From an uncultured Novosphingobium sp. (GTDB lineage: Bacteria > Pseudomonadota > Alphaproteobacteria > Sphingomonadales > Sphingomonadaceae), in the NCBI GenBank assembly GCA_937897535.1, contig CALCQB010000026.1, positions 1 through 6,614 of the forward strand: a DNA stretch of 6,614 nt, written 5' to 3'. Positions 1-6,342 of the stretch are shown piece after piece. The notes under the pieces were generated by a model. It worked only from the letters and a program-made list of their open reading frames with translations. It made no database searches and was not told where the DNA came from. Both the position numbers and the translations under genes were made by a program. Each line of letters starts with the position of its first letter. Within the stretch, counting starts at the first letter, position 1.

Positions 1-398
1 GCGGCGGTGACCATGTTGCGCGTGTACTGCTCGTGGCCCGGCGTGTCGGCGACGATGAACTTGCGCTTGGCGGTCGAGAAGAAGCGATAGGCGACGTCGA
101 TCGTGATGCCCTGTTCGCGTTCGGCGGCGAGGCCGTCGACCAGCAGCGCGAAATCGATGTCCTGCCCCTGCGTGCCGACCTTCTTGGAATCGGCGGTCAG
201 CGCATCGAGCTGGTCTTCGAAGATCATCTTCGAATCGTAGAGCAGGCGGCCGATCAGCGTCGACTTGCCGTCATCCACCGACCCGCAGGTGATGAAGCGC
301 AGCATGGTCTTGTGCTGGTGCTGGTCGAGATAGGCGTCGATGTCCTCGGCAATAAGGGCCTCGGTGACGTAAACCGGATCGTTGGTGTTATCGGTCAT
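1..398 (-). CDS. cysN: Sulfate adenylyltransferase large (GTPase) subunit CysN, N-terminal part, cut by window edge
   Basis: GTPase subunit of ATP sulfurylase, which uses GTP hydrolysis to drive formation of adenosine 5'-phosphosulfate from sulfate and ATP in the cytoplasm. The first 132 residues are visible. The P-loop GSVDDGKS lies at about residues 39-46, a switch I segment with GITIDVAY at about 97-104, and the G3 motif DTPGHEQY at about 118-125. This is the elongation-factor-like GTPase pattern typical of CysN. The ATG at 398-396 overlaps the cysD stop by one base (TGATG) and has an AGGGG Shine-Dalgarno eight bases upstream inside cysD, so the two are probably co-transcribed and translationally coupled. 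The C-terminus lies off the window. In many alphaproteobacteria this gene continues into an APS kinase (CysC) domain, so it may be a CysNC fusion, but that cannot be seen here. Confidence 0.95.
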   Translation of the reverse strand, partial: MTDNTNDPVYVTEALIAEDIDAYLDQHQHKTMLRFITCGSVDDGKSTLIGRLLYDSKMIFEDQLDALTADSKKVGTQGQDIDFALLVDGLAAEREQGITIDVAYRFFSTAKRKFIVADTPGHEQYTRNMVTA

Positions 399-411
399 CA
401 GAAGTACCCCT
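396..411 (-). promoter_or_regulatory. cysD-cysN translational junction (Shine-Dalgarno plus overlapping stop/start)
   Basis: On the minus strand AGGGG (411-407) precedes TGATG (400-396), in which the cysD stop TGA and the cysN start ATG share one A. The spacing from Shine-Dalgarno to ATG is eight bases. This supports both the cysN start and coupled translation of the two subunits. Confidence 0.8.
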
Positions 412-1318
412 GCTGCTTCTTGACTTCCATCCCCGCGCCGCCGGCGTCCTTGTCGATCGCGCGGCCCTGGCGTTCGCTGGTGGTGGTCAGCAGGGTTTCC
501 TGGATCACTTCGGACAGGTTCGCCGCCGTGCTCTCGACCGCGCCGGTCAGCGGATAACAGCCGAGCGTACGGAACCGGATCGAGCGCTCGACCGGCGTTT
601 CACCGGGGCGCAACGGAAACCGCTCATCGTCGACCATCAGCAGCATCCCGTCGCGCTCGACCGTCGGGCGCTTGGCGGCGAAATAGAGTGGGACGATCGG
701 CACGTCATTCAGCTGGATGTATTGCCACACGTCGAGCTCGGTCCAGTTGCTGATCGGGAATATCCGGATGCTTTCGCCTTTGTGCTTGCGGGCGTTGTAG
801 AGGGCCCAAAGTTCGGGCCGCTGGTTCTTGGGATCCCAGCCATGGCTGGCGGTGCGGAACGAAAAGATCCGCTCCTTCGCGCGGCTCTTTTCCTCGTCGC
901 GCCGCGCTCCGCCAAAGGCCGCGTCGAACCCGTATTTGTCGAGCGCCTGCTTGAGCCCCTCGGTCTTCCACATATCGGTGTGGAGCGACCCGTGATCGAA
1001 CGGGTTGATCCCGCGTTCCGCCGCCTCGGGGTTCTGGTAGACCAGCAGGTCCATCCCGCTCTCCTGCGCCATCCGGTCGCGCAGTTCGTACATCGCCTGG
1101 AATTTCCAGGTGGTATCGACATGCAGCAAGGGGAAGGGCGGGGGCGAGGGGTAGAAAGCCTTGCGCGCCAAATGCAGCATCACCGCGCTGTCCTTGCCGA
1201 CCGAATAGAGCATCACCGGGCGCTCGGCCTCGGCCACGACTTCGCGCATGATGTGGATCGCCTCGGCCTCAAGCCGTTGCAAATGAGTCAATCTGGGTAT
1301 GCGCAAATGTTCAGCCAT
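398..1318 (-). CDS. cysD: Sulfate adenylyltransferase small subunit CysD
   Basis: Catalytic subunit of ATP sulfurylase: sulfate + ATP gives adenosine 5'-phosphosulfate and pyrophosphate, the first step of sulfate assimilation. It acts in the cytoplasm with CysN. The protein has 306 residues, close to the roughly 300 of characterised CysD proteins. The PP-loop ATP-binding motif SVGKDS is at residues 39-44 of a PAPS reductase/CysD-type adenine nucleotide alpha-hydrolase fold. The conserved FDAAFGGARRDEEKSRAKER block is at 131-150 and RTLGCYPLTGAVES at 250-263. The family's C-terminal signature SERQGRAID...KKQQGYF is intact. I chose the ATG at 1318 because homology begins directly after it (LTHLQRLEAEAIHI). 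Its Shine-Dalgarno is weak (GGAC-like). The frame stays open upstream, with an ATG at 1402 that would add 28 residues unlike any CysD I recognise and has AAGGA abutting it too closely. Downstream it overlaps cysN. Confidence 0.97.
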   Translation of the reverse strand: MAEHLRIPRLTHLQRLEAEAIHIMREVVAEAERPVMLYSVGKDSAVMLHLARKAFYPSPPPFPLLHVDTTWKFQAMYELRDRMAQESGMDLLVYQNPEAAERGINPFDHGSLHTDMWKTEGLKQALDKYGFDAAFGGARRDEEKSRAKERIFSFRTASHGWDPKNQRPELWALYNARKHKGESIRIFPISNWTELDVWQYIQLNDVPIVPLYFAAKRPTVERDGMLLMVDDERFPLRPGETPVERSIRFRTLGCYPLTGAVESTAANLSEVIQETLLTTTSERQGRAIDKDAGGAGMEVKKQQGYF

Positions 1319-1439
1319 TGTCCGGTCCGTGGCGGCAGTTGGAGGCTCTGTCACCTGAATTCGAGCCACTTGGCCAGTTGCCCGGTTAAAGCAAAATGGC
1401 ATTCCTTTGTCTTGACCAACGCCAGCTTTCGGTCCCCGC
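1319..1439 (-). promoter_or_regulatory. Leader/intergenic region upstream of cysD, possible structured RNA
   Basis: These 121 bases separate the putA stop from the cysD start, both on the minus strand. Two stem-loops can be drawn on the minus-strand RNA. In the first, TGGCGTT (1424-1418) pairs with AATGCCA (1403-1397) over seven base pairs including one G-U, around a 14-base loop. In the second, GGCTC (1367-1363) pairs with GAGCC (1348-1344). Neither is followed by a U-run, so I do not call a putA terminator. No convincing sigma-70 promoter is visible; TTGGTC (1419-1414) is a possible weak -35 box. Promoter or riboregulator activity is inferred only from position and structure. Read-through from putA is also possible. 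Confidence 0.3.
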
Positions 1440-4400
1440 TCAGCCCAGTTGCAGCAGCGCCGGATCGCCCCCCATCGCCATGATGTTGACCGAGATGGCG
1501 CGCTCGATGGCGAAGCGGTGCAGCGCGTGCGGGCCGCCGGCCTTGGGCCCGGTGCCTGACAGGCCGACCCCGCCAAACGGCTGGACCCCCACCACCGCGC
1601 CAATGATCGAGCGGTTGACATAGATGTTGCCGGCCGGAACCAGTTCCTGGACCTCACGGGCAAAGCGCTCGATCCGGCTGTGGACGCCGAGCGTTAGGCC
1701 ATAGCCCCGCGCGGCCAGGCGGGCGGCATATTCGGGAAGCTCAGCGGGATCATAGCGGCAGACGTGCAGGACCGGCCCGAACACCTCGCGCTCCAGAAAG
1801 TCCGGCGCATCGACTTCGGCGATCGTCGGAGCGAAAAAGTGGCCCGCTGCGGTCGTCCCGGGATGGCGGGCGACAATCCGCGCCTCGCGCTCGAGCCGCG
1901 CGATGTGGGCATCGAGCGCGCCAAGCGCCTCGGCATCGATCACCGGGCCGATGTCGGTCACGGGCAGGGCTGGATCGCCGAGATTGAGCGCGGCCAGCGC
2001 GCCGGTCAGGCATTCGATGATCCCTTCCGCGCTTTCGCGGGGCAGGAACAGCATCCGCAACGCCGAGCAGCGCTGCCCGGCCGAGCCGAAGGCGGACAGG
2101 ATCACGTCGTCGACCACCTGCTCTTTCAGCGCGGTGGTATCGACGAACATCGCGTTGAGCCCGCCGGTTTCGGCGATGAACGGGATGATCGGGCCCTGGC
2201 GCGCGGCGAGGCTGCGGTTGATCGCCCAGGCGGTTTCGGTGCCGCCGGTAAAGGCCACGCCGTCGATCCCCGGATGCGCGACCAGCGCCGCGCCGACGAC
2301 GGCACCATCCCCCGGCAACAGTGCGAGCAGGTTGGAATCAAGCCCGGCGGCGTGAAACAGCCGGACCGCTTCGGCGGCGATCAGCGGGGTTTGCTCGGCC
2401 GGCTTGGCCAGCACTGCATTGCCCGCGGCGAGCGCCGCAGCGATCTGCCCGGTGAAGATCGCCAGCGGGAAGTTCCACGGGCTGATGCAGACGAACACCC
2501 CGCGCCCGAACAGCTGCCAGCGGTTGCTCTCGCCGACCGGCCCGGTCAGGGCCTGCGGCGGGCCGAATTCGCGGGCCGCAAGAACCGCGTAGTACCGGCA
2601 GAAATCGGCAGCCTCGCGCACTTCGGCCACCGCATCGTTGAAGGTCTTGCCTGCTTCGAGGGTGAGCAGCGCGATCAGCCGGTCGGTGTTCGCTTCGAGC
2701 GCATCGCCCATCGCCCGCAGCACCGCCGCCCGGTTCGCGCCGCCGCTGCGGTCCCAGGCGGGCTGGATCGTGCGGGCGCGCGGTACGGCTTCCTCGATGT
2801 GATCGCTGGTCGAGGTTGCTGCCCTGCCGATCGGCGTCTGCCGCTCGACCGGGCCAAGAACTTCAACAGCGCCTTTGTCGTGAAGCACTCCGCCGACGAT
2901 CGGTCCTGCCACCGGCGTCGCAGCCCGTTGCGCGGCCAGGTTTGCCGAATGCCCGGCCCGCACCGCGGCCTGGCTGAGATCGCGGCCCAGCGGATTGCGC
3001 CGCTCCGGGCCGTAGATGTCGCGGGGCAGGGCAATGCGCGGATGCTTGCCGGGGCGTGCTTCGACCAGCGCGACCGGGTCCTTGACGACCTCTGCCGCCG
3101 GGATGCTTTCGTCGAGCAAGACATGGACGAACGAACTGTTCGCGCCGTTTTCGAGCAGGCGGCGGACCAGGTAGGGCAGCAGCTCCTCATGCCCGCCAAC
3201 CGGGGCATAGGCCCGCAGGATCAGCCCCCCGTATTCCTTTTCGGCCGCCTGGTAGAGCGCTTCGCCCATCCCATGGAGCCGCTGGTGTTCGATCACGACC
3301 CCGGCCGAGTCGGCCATCTCCCGCACCGCCGCGAGGGTATGGGCGTTGTGCGAGGCGAATTGCGGGTAGAGCAGCGGCGCGGCCTCGATCAGCGCCCGCG
3401 CGCAGACCAGATAGGACAGGTCGGTTGCCGCCTTGGTGGTGAACACCGGATAGTCCGCCATCCCCGCCACCTGCGCCCGCTTGATCTCGCTGTCCCAATA
3501 GGCGCCCTTGACCAGCCGGACCATGATCCGCCGCCCGCTGCGCCGGGCCAGATCGGCGAGGCCCTCGATCACGGCCAGCCCGCGCTTCTGATAGGCCTGG
3601 ACCACCACGCCCAGCCCGCGCCAGTCGCCCAGCTCCGGTTCGTGCGCCAGTGCCTCGACCAGCTTGAGCGACAGAACCAACCGGTCGGCCTCTTCGGCGT
3701 CGATTGCGAAGTTCAGGTCGTGCCTCGCCGCGATCAGTGCCAGCGCCTTGACCCGCGGGTAGAGCTCCTCCCAGACCCGCGCTTCCTGCACCGCCTCATA
3801 GCGCGGGCACAGCGCCGACAGCTTGACCGATACCCCGTGGCCGTGTTCCGGGCCGGCCCCGCCCGAGGCAGCGCCGACCGTCTCGATCGCTTCGGCATAG
3901 ATCACCGCATAGCGCGCCGCATCTTCAGCGGTGCGCGCCCCTTCGCCCAGCATGTCGAACGAGCAGAGCATCTTGTCGCGCTTGGCCCGCTTGAGCGCCT
4001 CGTTGATCGTCCGCCCCAGCACGAACTGTTCGCCCATGATCCGCACGGCCGCCGCCACCGCCTGGCGAATCAACGGCTCGCCGGCCTTGGCGGTCAGCCG
4101 CTTGAGATAGCCGCCGGCATCGCGCCGGGCCTCGTCCTCGACATCGACCAGCTTGCCGGTCAGCATCAGCCCCCAGGTCGAGGCATTGACGAACAGGCTG
4201 TCCGACTGGCCAAGGTGGCTGGCCCAGTCCGCCATGCTGATCTTTTCCGCGATCAGCCGGTCGCGGGTGTCGGCATCGGGGGTGCGCAGCAACGCTTCGG
4301 CCAGACACATCAGCGCCAGTCCTTCGGCGGTGCCGAGCGAGAATTCCTTGAGGAAACTCTCAACCACACCCTGCTTGCGGGCCGAGGCGCGCGCACCTTC

Positions 4401-4550
4401 GACCAGCCGCGCGGCGGTGGCACAAACCGAATCGCGCGCCGCTGCATCGAGCGGGGCAGCGGCGAGCAAGGCGGCAACCGCTGCGGCCTCGTCGGCAAAC
4501 TTGCCCGCGTCGATTGTGTCCCAGTCCATGCCGTCGCTCGCCCGTCCCAT
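1440..4550 (-). CDS. putA: Bifunctional proline dehydrogenase / L-glutamate gamma-semialdehyde dehydrogenase PutA (short type)
   Basis: Oxidises proline to glutamate in two steps. An FAD-dependent proline dehydrogenase passes electrons to membrane quinone, then an NAD+-dependent dehydrogenase oxidises glutamate semialdehyde. With 1036 residues it matches short (type A) PutAs. It starts directly in an alpha-helical arm and has no N-terminal ribbon-helix-helix domain, so it should not bind its own promoter. Proline dehydrogenase barrel: VRLVKGAYWDSEIKRAQ from about residue 344, QRLHGMGEAL at about 423-432, and the substrate-binding RRLLEN at 463-468. Aldehyde dehydrogenase: SPWNFP at 690-695, FTGGTE at 767-772, glutamate in FIAETGG (about 794), catalytic cysteine in GSAGQRCSALR (about 828), and QPFGGVGLSGTGPKAGGP near the C-terminus. 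The ATG at 4550 is preferred because GGGAG sits eight bases upstream. A GTG at 4565 would add five residues. All catalytic motifs look intact. It is divergent from the Lrp-type regulator. Confidence 0.98.
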   Translation of the reverse strand: MGRASDGMDWDTIDAGKFADEAAAVAALLAAAPLDAAARDSVCATAARLVEGARASARKQGVVESFLKEFSLGTAEGLALMCLAEALLRTPDADTRDRLIAEKISMADWASHLGQSDSLFVNASTWGLMLTGKLVDVEDEARRDAGGYLKRLTAKAGEPLIRQAVAAAVRIMGEQFVLGRTINEALKRAKRDKMLCSFDMLGEGARTAEDAARYAVIYAEAIETVGAASGGAGPEHGHGVSVKLSALCPRYEAVQEARVWEELYPRVKALALIAARHDLNFAIDAEEADRLVLSLKLVEALAHEPELGDWRGLGVVVQAYQKRGLAVIEGLADLARRSGRRIMVRLVKGAYWDSEIKRAQVAGMADYPVFTTKAATDLSYLVCARALIEAAPLLYPQFASHNAHTLAAVREMADSAGVVIEHQRLHGMGEALYQAAEKEYGGLILRAYAPVGGHEELLPYLVRRLLENGANSSFVHVLLDESIPAAEVVKDPVALVEARPGKHPRIALPRDIYGPERRNPLGRDLSQAAVRAGHSANLAAQRAATPVAGPIVGGVLHDKGAVEVLGPVERQTPIGRAATSTSDHIEEAVPRARTIQPAWDRSGGANRAAVLRAMGDALEANTDRLIALLTLEAGKTFNDAVAEVREAADFCRYYAVLAAREFGPPQALTGPVGESNRWQLFGRGVFVCISPWNFPLAIFTGQIAAALAAGNAVLAKPAEQTPLIAAEAVRLFHAAGLDSNLLALLPGDGAVVGAALVAHPGIDGVAFTGGTETAWAINRSLAARQGPIIPFIAETGGLNAMFVDTTALKEQVVDDVILSAFGSAGQRCSALRMLFLPRESAEGIIECLTGALAALNLGDPALPVTDIGPVIDAEALGALDAHIARLEREARIVARHPGTTAAGHFFAPTIAEVDAPDFLEREVFGPVLHVCRYDPAELPEYAARLAARGYGLTLGVHSRIERFAREVQELVPAGNIYVNRSIIGAVVGVQPFGGVGLSGTGPKAGGPHALHRFAIERAISVNIMAMGGDPALLQLG

Positions 4551-4558
4551 CGTCAATA

Positions 4559-4563
4559 CTCCC
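4559..4563 (-). promoter_or_regulatory. Ribosome binding site of putA
   Basis: GGGAG on the minus strand (4563-4559), eight bases before the ATG at 4550. It decides the putA start over the in-frame GTG at 4565, which has no purine-rich block at a suitable distance. Confidence 0.7.
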
Positions 4564-4599
4564 ACATCCGAATGCTGACGCAGGATAATTGCTGGTATG

Positions 4600-4614
4600 A
4601 CGAATGTGCTTCGT
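4600..4614. promoter_or_regulatory. 15-base dyad, candidate operator for the Lrp-type regulator
   Basis: ACGAA-N5-TTCGT is a perfect inverted repeat of five-base arms near the middle of the divergent region. Lrp/AsnC proteins bind degenerate dyads of about 15 bases. It overlaps copy 1 of the direct repeat. The symmetry is seen directly; the binding protein is inferred from the adjacent gene. Confidence 0.45.
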
Positions 4615-4642
4615 AAATTCAGGTTTCAGACGGAATGATAAT

Positions 4643-4651
4643 TGATATGAT
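4643..4651 (+). promoter_or_regulatory. Extended -10 promoter element of the Lrp-type regulator gene
   Basis: TGA-TATGAT is a good extended -10 (TGn followed by TATGAT, one mismatch to TATAAT). A weak -35 candidate, TTTCAG at 4624-4629, lies 16 bases upstream. Normal spacing places transcription initiation at or next to the A of the ATG at 4658, implying a leaderless message. Confidence 0.5.
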
Positions 4652-4657
4652 CGACGA

Positions 4658-5152
4658 ATGAGCGAACAATATTCACTCGATAGCACTGACCTGCGGCTGA
4701 TCGACGCGCTGCAGGACAATGGCCGGATCACCAACCAGGATTTGGCCCAGCGCTGCGGCTTGTCGCCCGCCGCCTGCCACGACCGGGTCCGCCGCTTGCG
4801 CGAACGGGGCGTGATCCGGGCGACTGTCGCGGTGATCGAGCCAAAAGCGCTCAACTGCGACCTGCTGATTTTCGTCGAAGTGGTGCTCGATCGAACCACC
4901 AACGACGCTTTCCGGGCCTTCGCCGATCACGTCCGGGCAATCCCGGAAATCCTCGAATGCCACATGGTCGCGGGCGGGTTCGACTATCTGATCAAGGCCC
5001 GCGTCTCCGACATGGCCGAATACCGCGCGTTCCTCGGCAATATCCTCGCCTCGGTGCCCGGCGTGCGCGAGACCCGGACCTATGCGGTGCTGGAGCAGGT
5101 CAAGGAAACGCTGCGCCTGCCGCTGCCGCGCAAGGCCCGGCGCGAGGGTTGA
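4658..5152 (+). CDS. putR: Lrp/AsnC-family regulator, probable proline-responsive activator PutR
   Basis: A 164-residue transcription factor with standard Lrp/AsnC architecture. The N-terminal winged helix-turn-helix has RITNQDLAQRCGLSPAA at about residues 23-39 and recognition/wing residues to about 52. The C-terminal RAM ligand-binding domain spans about 68-150, with VAGGFDYLIKARV at 104-116 and the PGVRETRTYAVLEQVK ending. Divergence from putA matches the known alphaproteobacterial arrangement in which PutR senses proline and activates putA; the specific role is inferred from this context and family resemblance. No Shine-Dalgarno precedes the ATG at 4658, and no other in-frame ATG is near. 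An extended -10 box lies just upstream, suggesting a leaderless transcript. Operator-like repeats overlap its promoter and start, so autoregulation is likely. The C-terminal tail (PLPRKARREG) is basic. A general Lrp or another amino-acid-responsive homologue is the main alternative. Confidence 0.87.
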   Translation: MSEQYSLDSTDLRLIDALQDNGRITNQDLAQRCGLSPAACHDRVRRLRERGVIRATVAVIEPKALNCDLLIFVEVVLDRTTNDAFRAFADHVRAIPEILECHMVAGGFDYLIKARVSDMAEYRAFLGNILASVPGVRETRTYAVLEQVKETLRLPLPRKARREG

Positions 5153-5228
5153 GCCTGGGCCGGTTTTGCCCGCTTAGCGCCCCAACAGGAAGCTTGAAAA
5201 CTTGACCTTGCGGGCGGAATGGTTCTTT

Positions 5229-5238
5229 CCTGATCAGG
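5229..5238. promoter_or_regulatory. Perfect palindrome CCTGATCAGG, possible operator
   Basis: Ten bases of perfect dyad symmetry 42 bases before the lacI-type start. LacI-family proteins often repress their own genes through palindromic operators. This one is short and has an AT centre rather than the usual CG, so assignment is tentative. Confidence 0.25.
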
Positions 5239-5240
5239 TT

Positions 5241-5255
5241 GCAGGCCAAGCCTGC
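5241..5255 (+). other. Compact hairpin GCAGGC-CAA-GCCTGC upstream of the lacI-type gene
   Basis: Six perfect GC-rich pairs around a three-base loop, ending 13 bases before the Shine-Dalgarno. There is no T-run after it, so it is not a standard terminator. It could be a leader hairpin affecting translation, or chance in GC-rich DNA. Confidence 0.35.
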
Positions 5256-5268
5256 CCGGCGGGTGATT

Positions 5269-5274
5269 GAAAGG
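5269..5274 (+). promoter_or_regulatory. Ribosome binding site of the lacI-type gene
   Basis: GAAAGG ends six bases before the ATG at 5281. It favours that start over the in-frame TTG at 5239, whose extra 14 residues would be coded through the palindrome and hairpin region. Confidence 0.65.
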
Positions 5275-5280
5275 CGGGGA

Positions 5281-6342
5281 ATGACCAAGGAGTTCGTTCG
5301 AGAGGCGCGACCGGCCCGCCGGATTCGGCCGACCTCGTTCGACGTCGCCGAGCTTGCCGGGGTCAGCCAGTCGACCGTGTCGCGTGCGCTGGCCGGGGAC
5401 CCGGTGGTCAGCCAGCGAACCCGTGAGCGCGTGCAGCAGGCCGCGAACGAGCTCAACTATTTCATCGATCAGAACGCCACCCGGCTGCGCACCGGGCGCA
5501 CCGGGGTGATTGCGGTGATCGTGATCTGCCGCCCGGGCGAGCTGAAGGAGGACATGAACCCGTTCTACTACTCGCTGCTCGGCAACATCTGCTCGGCGAT
5601 TTCGGCGGCCGGGTTCGATTCGCTGGTTTCGTTCGAGGACGGGCAGAAGAACCTCAACGGCTATTACGAAAGCAACCGGCGGGCCGATGGCCTGATCGTG
5701 ATGGGCACCGCCGAGAATGTCGAGGCCTGGTCGCATTACCGCGAAGTCGCCGAAAGCGGCGCGCACCTGGTCTGCTGGGGCGCGCCTTATCCCGACCAGA
5801 ACTGGGTCAGATCGGACAATGCCCGCGGCGGCCAGCTGGCCGGCCAGCTGCTGATCGATCGCGGCTATCGCAAGATCGTCCATGTCGGCTCGGAAACCGC
5901 GCTGCAGGGGCAATACCGCGAGCGCTACGACGGCTATTGCGCGGCGCTGCGCGAAGCGGGGCTTGAGCCGCGGATCGTCCAGATCGATCCCTCGCTGCTG
6001 CGGATCGAGCAGGGCCGCAAGGCGGTGGCCGATATGGTCGAACAGGGGCTGGAATTCGACGCGGTGTTCGCCGCCTGCGACCAGATCGCGATCGGGGTGA
6101 TGCAGGAATTGCAGGCGCGCGGGATCCGCGTTCCCGAACAGGTCGGGGTGGTCGGCTTCGATGGCAACCGCGCCGGGGAACACGTCGTCCCGGCGCTGAC
6201 CTCGATCGAGCCGGACCTGGCGCTCGCCGCGCAGCTGCTGGTGGGGCACCTCAGGGCGATGCTCGACGGCGAAAAGATCGACGATTGGCTCGTCCCGGTC
6301 CACCCGGTGATCCGCCAGAGCGCGCGCGGCCCCGCCGCCTAG
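5281..6342 (+). CDS. LacI-family transcriptional regulator, target unknown
   Basis: A 353-residue protein of full family length, presumably a dimeric, effector-responsive repressor. The N-terminal helix-turn-helix is TSFDVAELAGVSQSTVSRAL at residues 18-37. The hinge helix follows at about 60-70, then a periplasmic-binding-protein-like effector domain at about 75-345. Family landmarks include NPFYYSLL at 93-100, VRSDNARGGQLA at 176-187, ACDQIAIGVM at 266-274, VPEQVGVVGFDGN at 284-296, TSIEPD at 307-312 and a terminal HPVIRQSA. In the hinge the usual Y-x-P-N reads Y-F-I-D, while the alanine and the minor-groove leucine of A-x-x-L are kept. The basic 17-residue extension before the helix-turn-helix is longer than usual. 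No sugar-uptake or glycosidase gene lies in the window, so the ligand cannot be assigned. It could follow putR by read-through or use its own promoter. It converges on the maoC-like gene with overlapping stop codons. Confidence 0.93.
   Translation: MTKEFVREARPARRIRPTSFDVAELAGVSQSTVSRALAGDPVVSQRTRERVQQAANELNYFIDQNATRLRTGRTGVIAVIVICRPGELKEDMNPFYYSLLGNICSAISAAGFDSLVSFEDGQKNLNGYYESNRRADGLIVMGTAENVEAWSHYREVAESGAHLVCWGAPYPDQNWVRSDNARGGQLAGQLLIDRGYRKIVHVGSETALQGQYRERYDGYCAALREAGLEPRIVQIDPSLLRIEQGRKAVADMVEQGLEFDAVFAACDQIAIGVMQELQARGIRVPEQVGVVGFDGNRAGEHVVPALTSIEPDLALAAQLLVGHLRAMLDGEKIDDWLVPVHPVIRQSARGPAA

Larger units (their letters stand above)
4551..4657. promoter_or_regulatory. Divergent putA-putR control region
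   Basis: These 107 bases between the divergent starts are clearly AT-richer than the surrounding genes. They hold the putA ribosome binding site, a 15-base dyad, an imperfect direct repeat and an extended -10 box for the rightward gene, each listed separately. No good sigma-70 promoter for putA is visible on the minus strand, which fits an activator-dependent promoter. That last point is inference. Confidence 0.75.
4584..4663. repeat. Imperfect direct repeat pair in the putA-putR region
   Basis: Copy 1 (4584-4609) and copy 2 (4637-4663) each contain, in order, GATAATTG, TATGA and CGAATGNGC. The blocks are offset by 53, 50 and 54 bases. CGAATG occurs a third time at 4569-4574, 32 bases before its next copy. 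Offsets near 53 and 32 bases are about five and three turns of B-DNA, so the copies lie on roughly the same helix face, as expected for sites bound by a multimeric Lrp-type protein. The repeat itself is seen; its role as an operator array is inference. Copy 2 runs into the regulator's first codons. Confidence 0.6.
5153..5280. other. Intergenic region between putR and the lacI-type gene
   Basis: This 128-base gap holds a possible -35 hexamer TTGACC at 5202-5207 without a convincing -10, a 10-base palindrome, a compact hairpin, and the lacI-type ribosome binding site. No intrinsic terminator with a T-run follows putR, so read-through from putR into the next gene cannot be excluded. Confidence 0.5.

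Noticed and set aside
1319..1439. SAM-II type riboswitch before cysD
   Set aside because: The characteristic pseudoknot pattern and the A-rich stretch leading to the Shine-Dalgarno are not present by eye.
1319..1663. N-terminal extension of CysD up to 115 residues, running into putA
   Set aside because: The extension has no CysD similarity, while homology begins just after the ATG at 1318. The intermediate ATG at 1402 has its purine block touching the start codon, too close to act as a ribosome binding site.
1764..4616. A 950-codon open frame on the plus strand, antisense to nearly all of putA
   Set aside because: Its translation is rich in Arg, Gln, Asp and Gly with no recognisable domain. 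It mirrors the stop-poor antisense frame expected opposite a GC-rich gene with GC-biased third codon positions. putA has every expected motif.
4647..4661. Four-codon upstream frame ATG-ATC-GAC-GAA-TGA overlapping the putR start
   Set aside because: Its ATG lies inside the -10 box, so it would not be transcribed from the predicted promoter; short frames like this are common by chance.
5157..5170. Possible terminator hairpin after putR (GGGC...GCCC around TTTT)
   Set aside because: Only four base pairs, with the T-run in the loop rather than after the stem.
5080..6303. A 407-codon open frame antisense to the lacI-type gene and the end of putR
   Set aside because: Same composition artefact opposite real genes; no domain and no ribosome binding site support.
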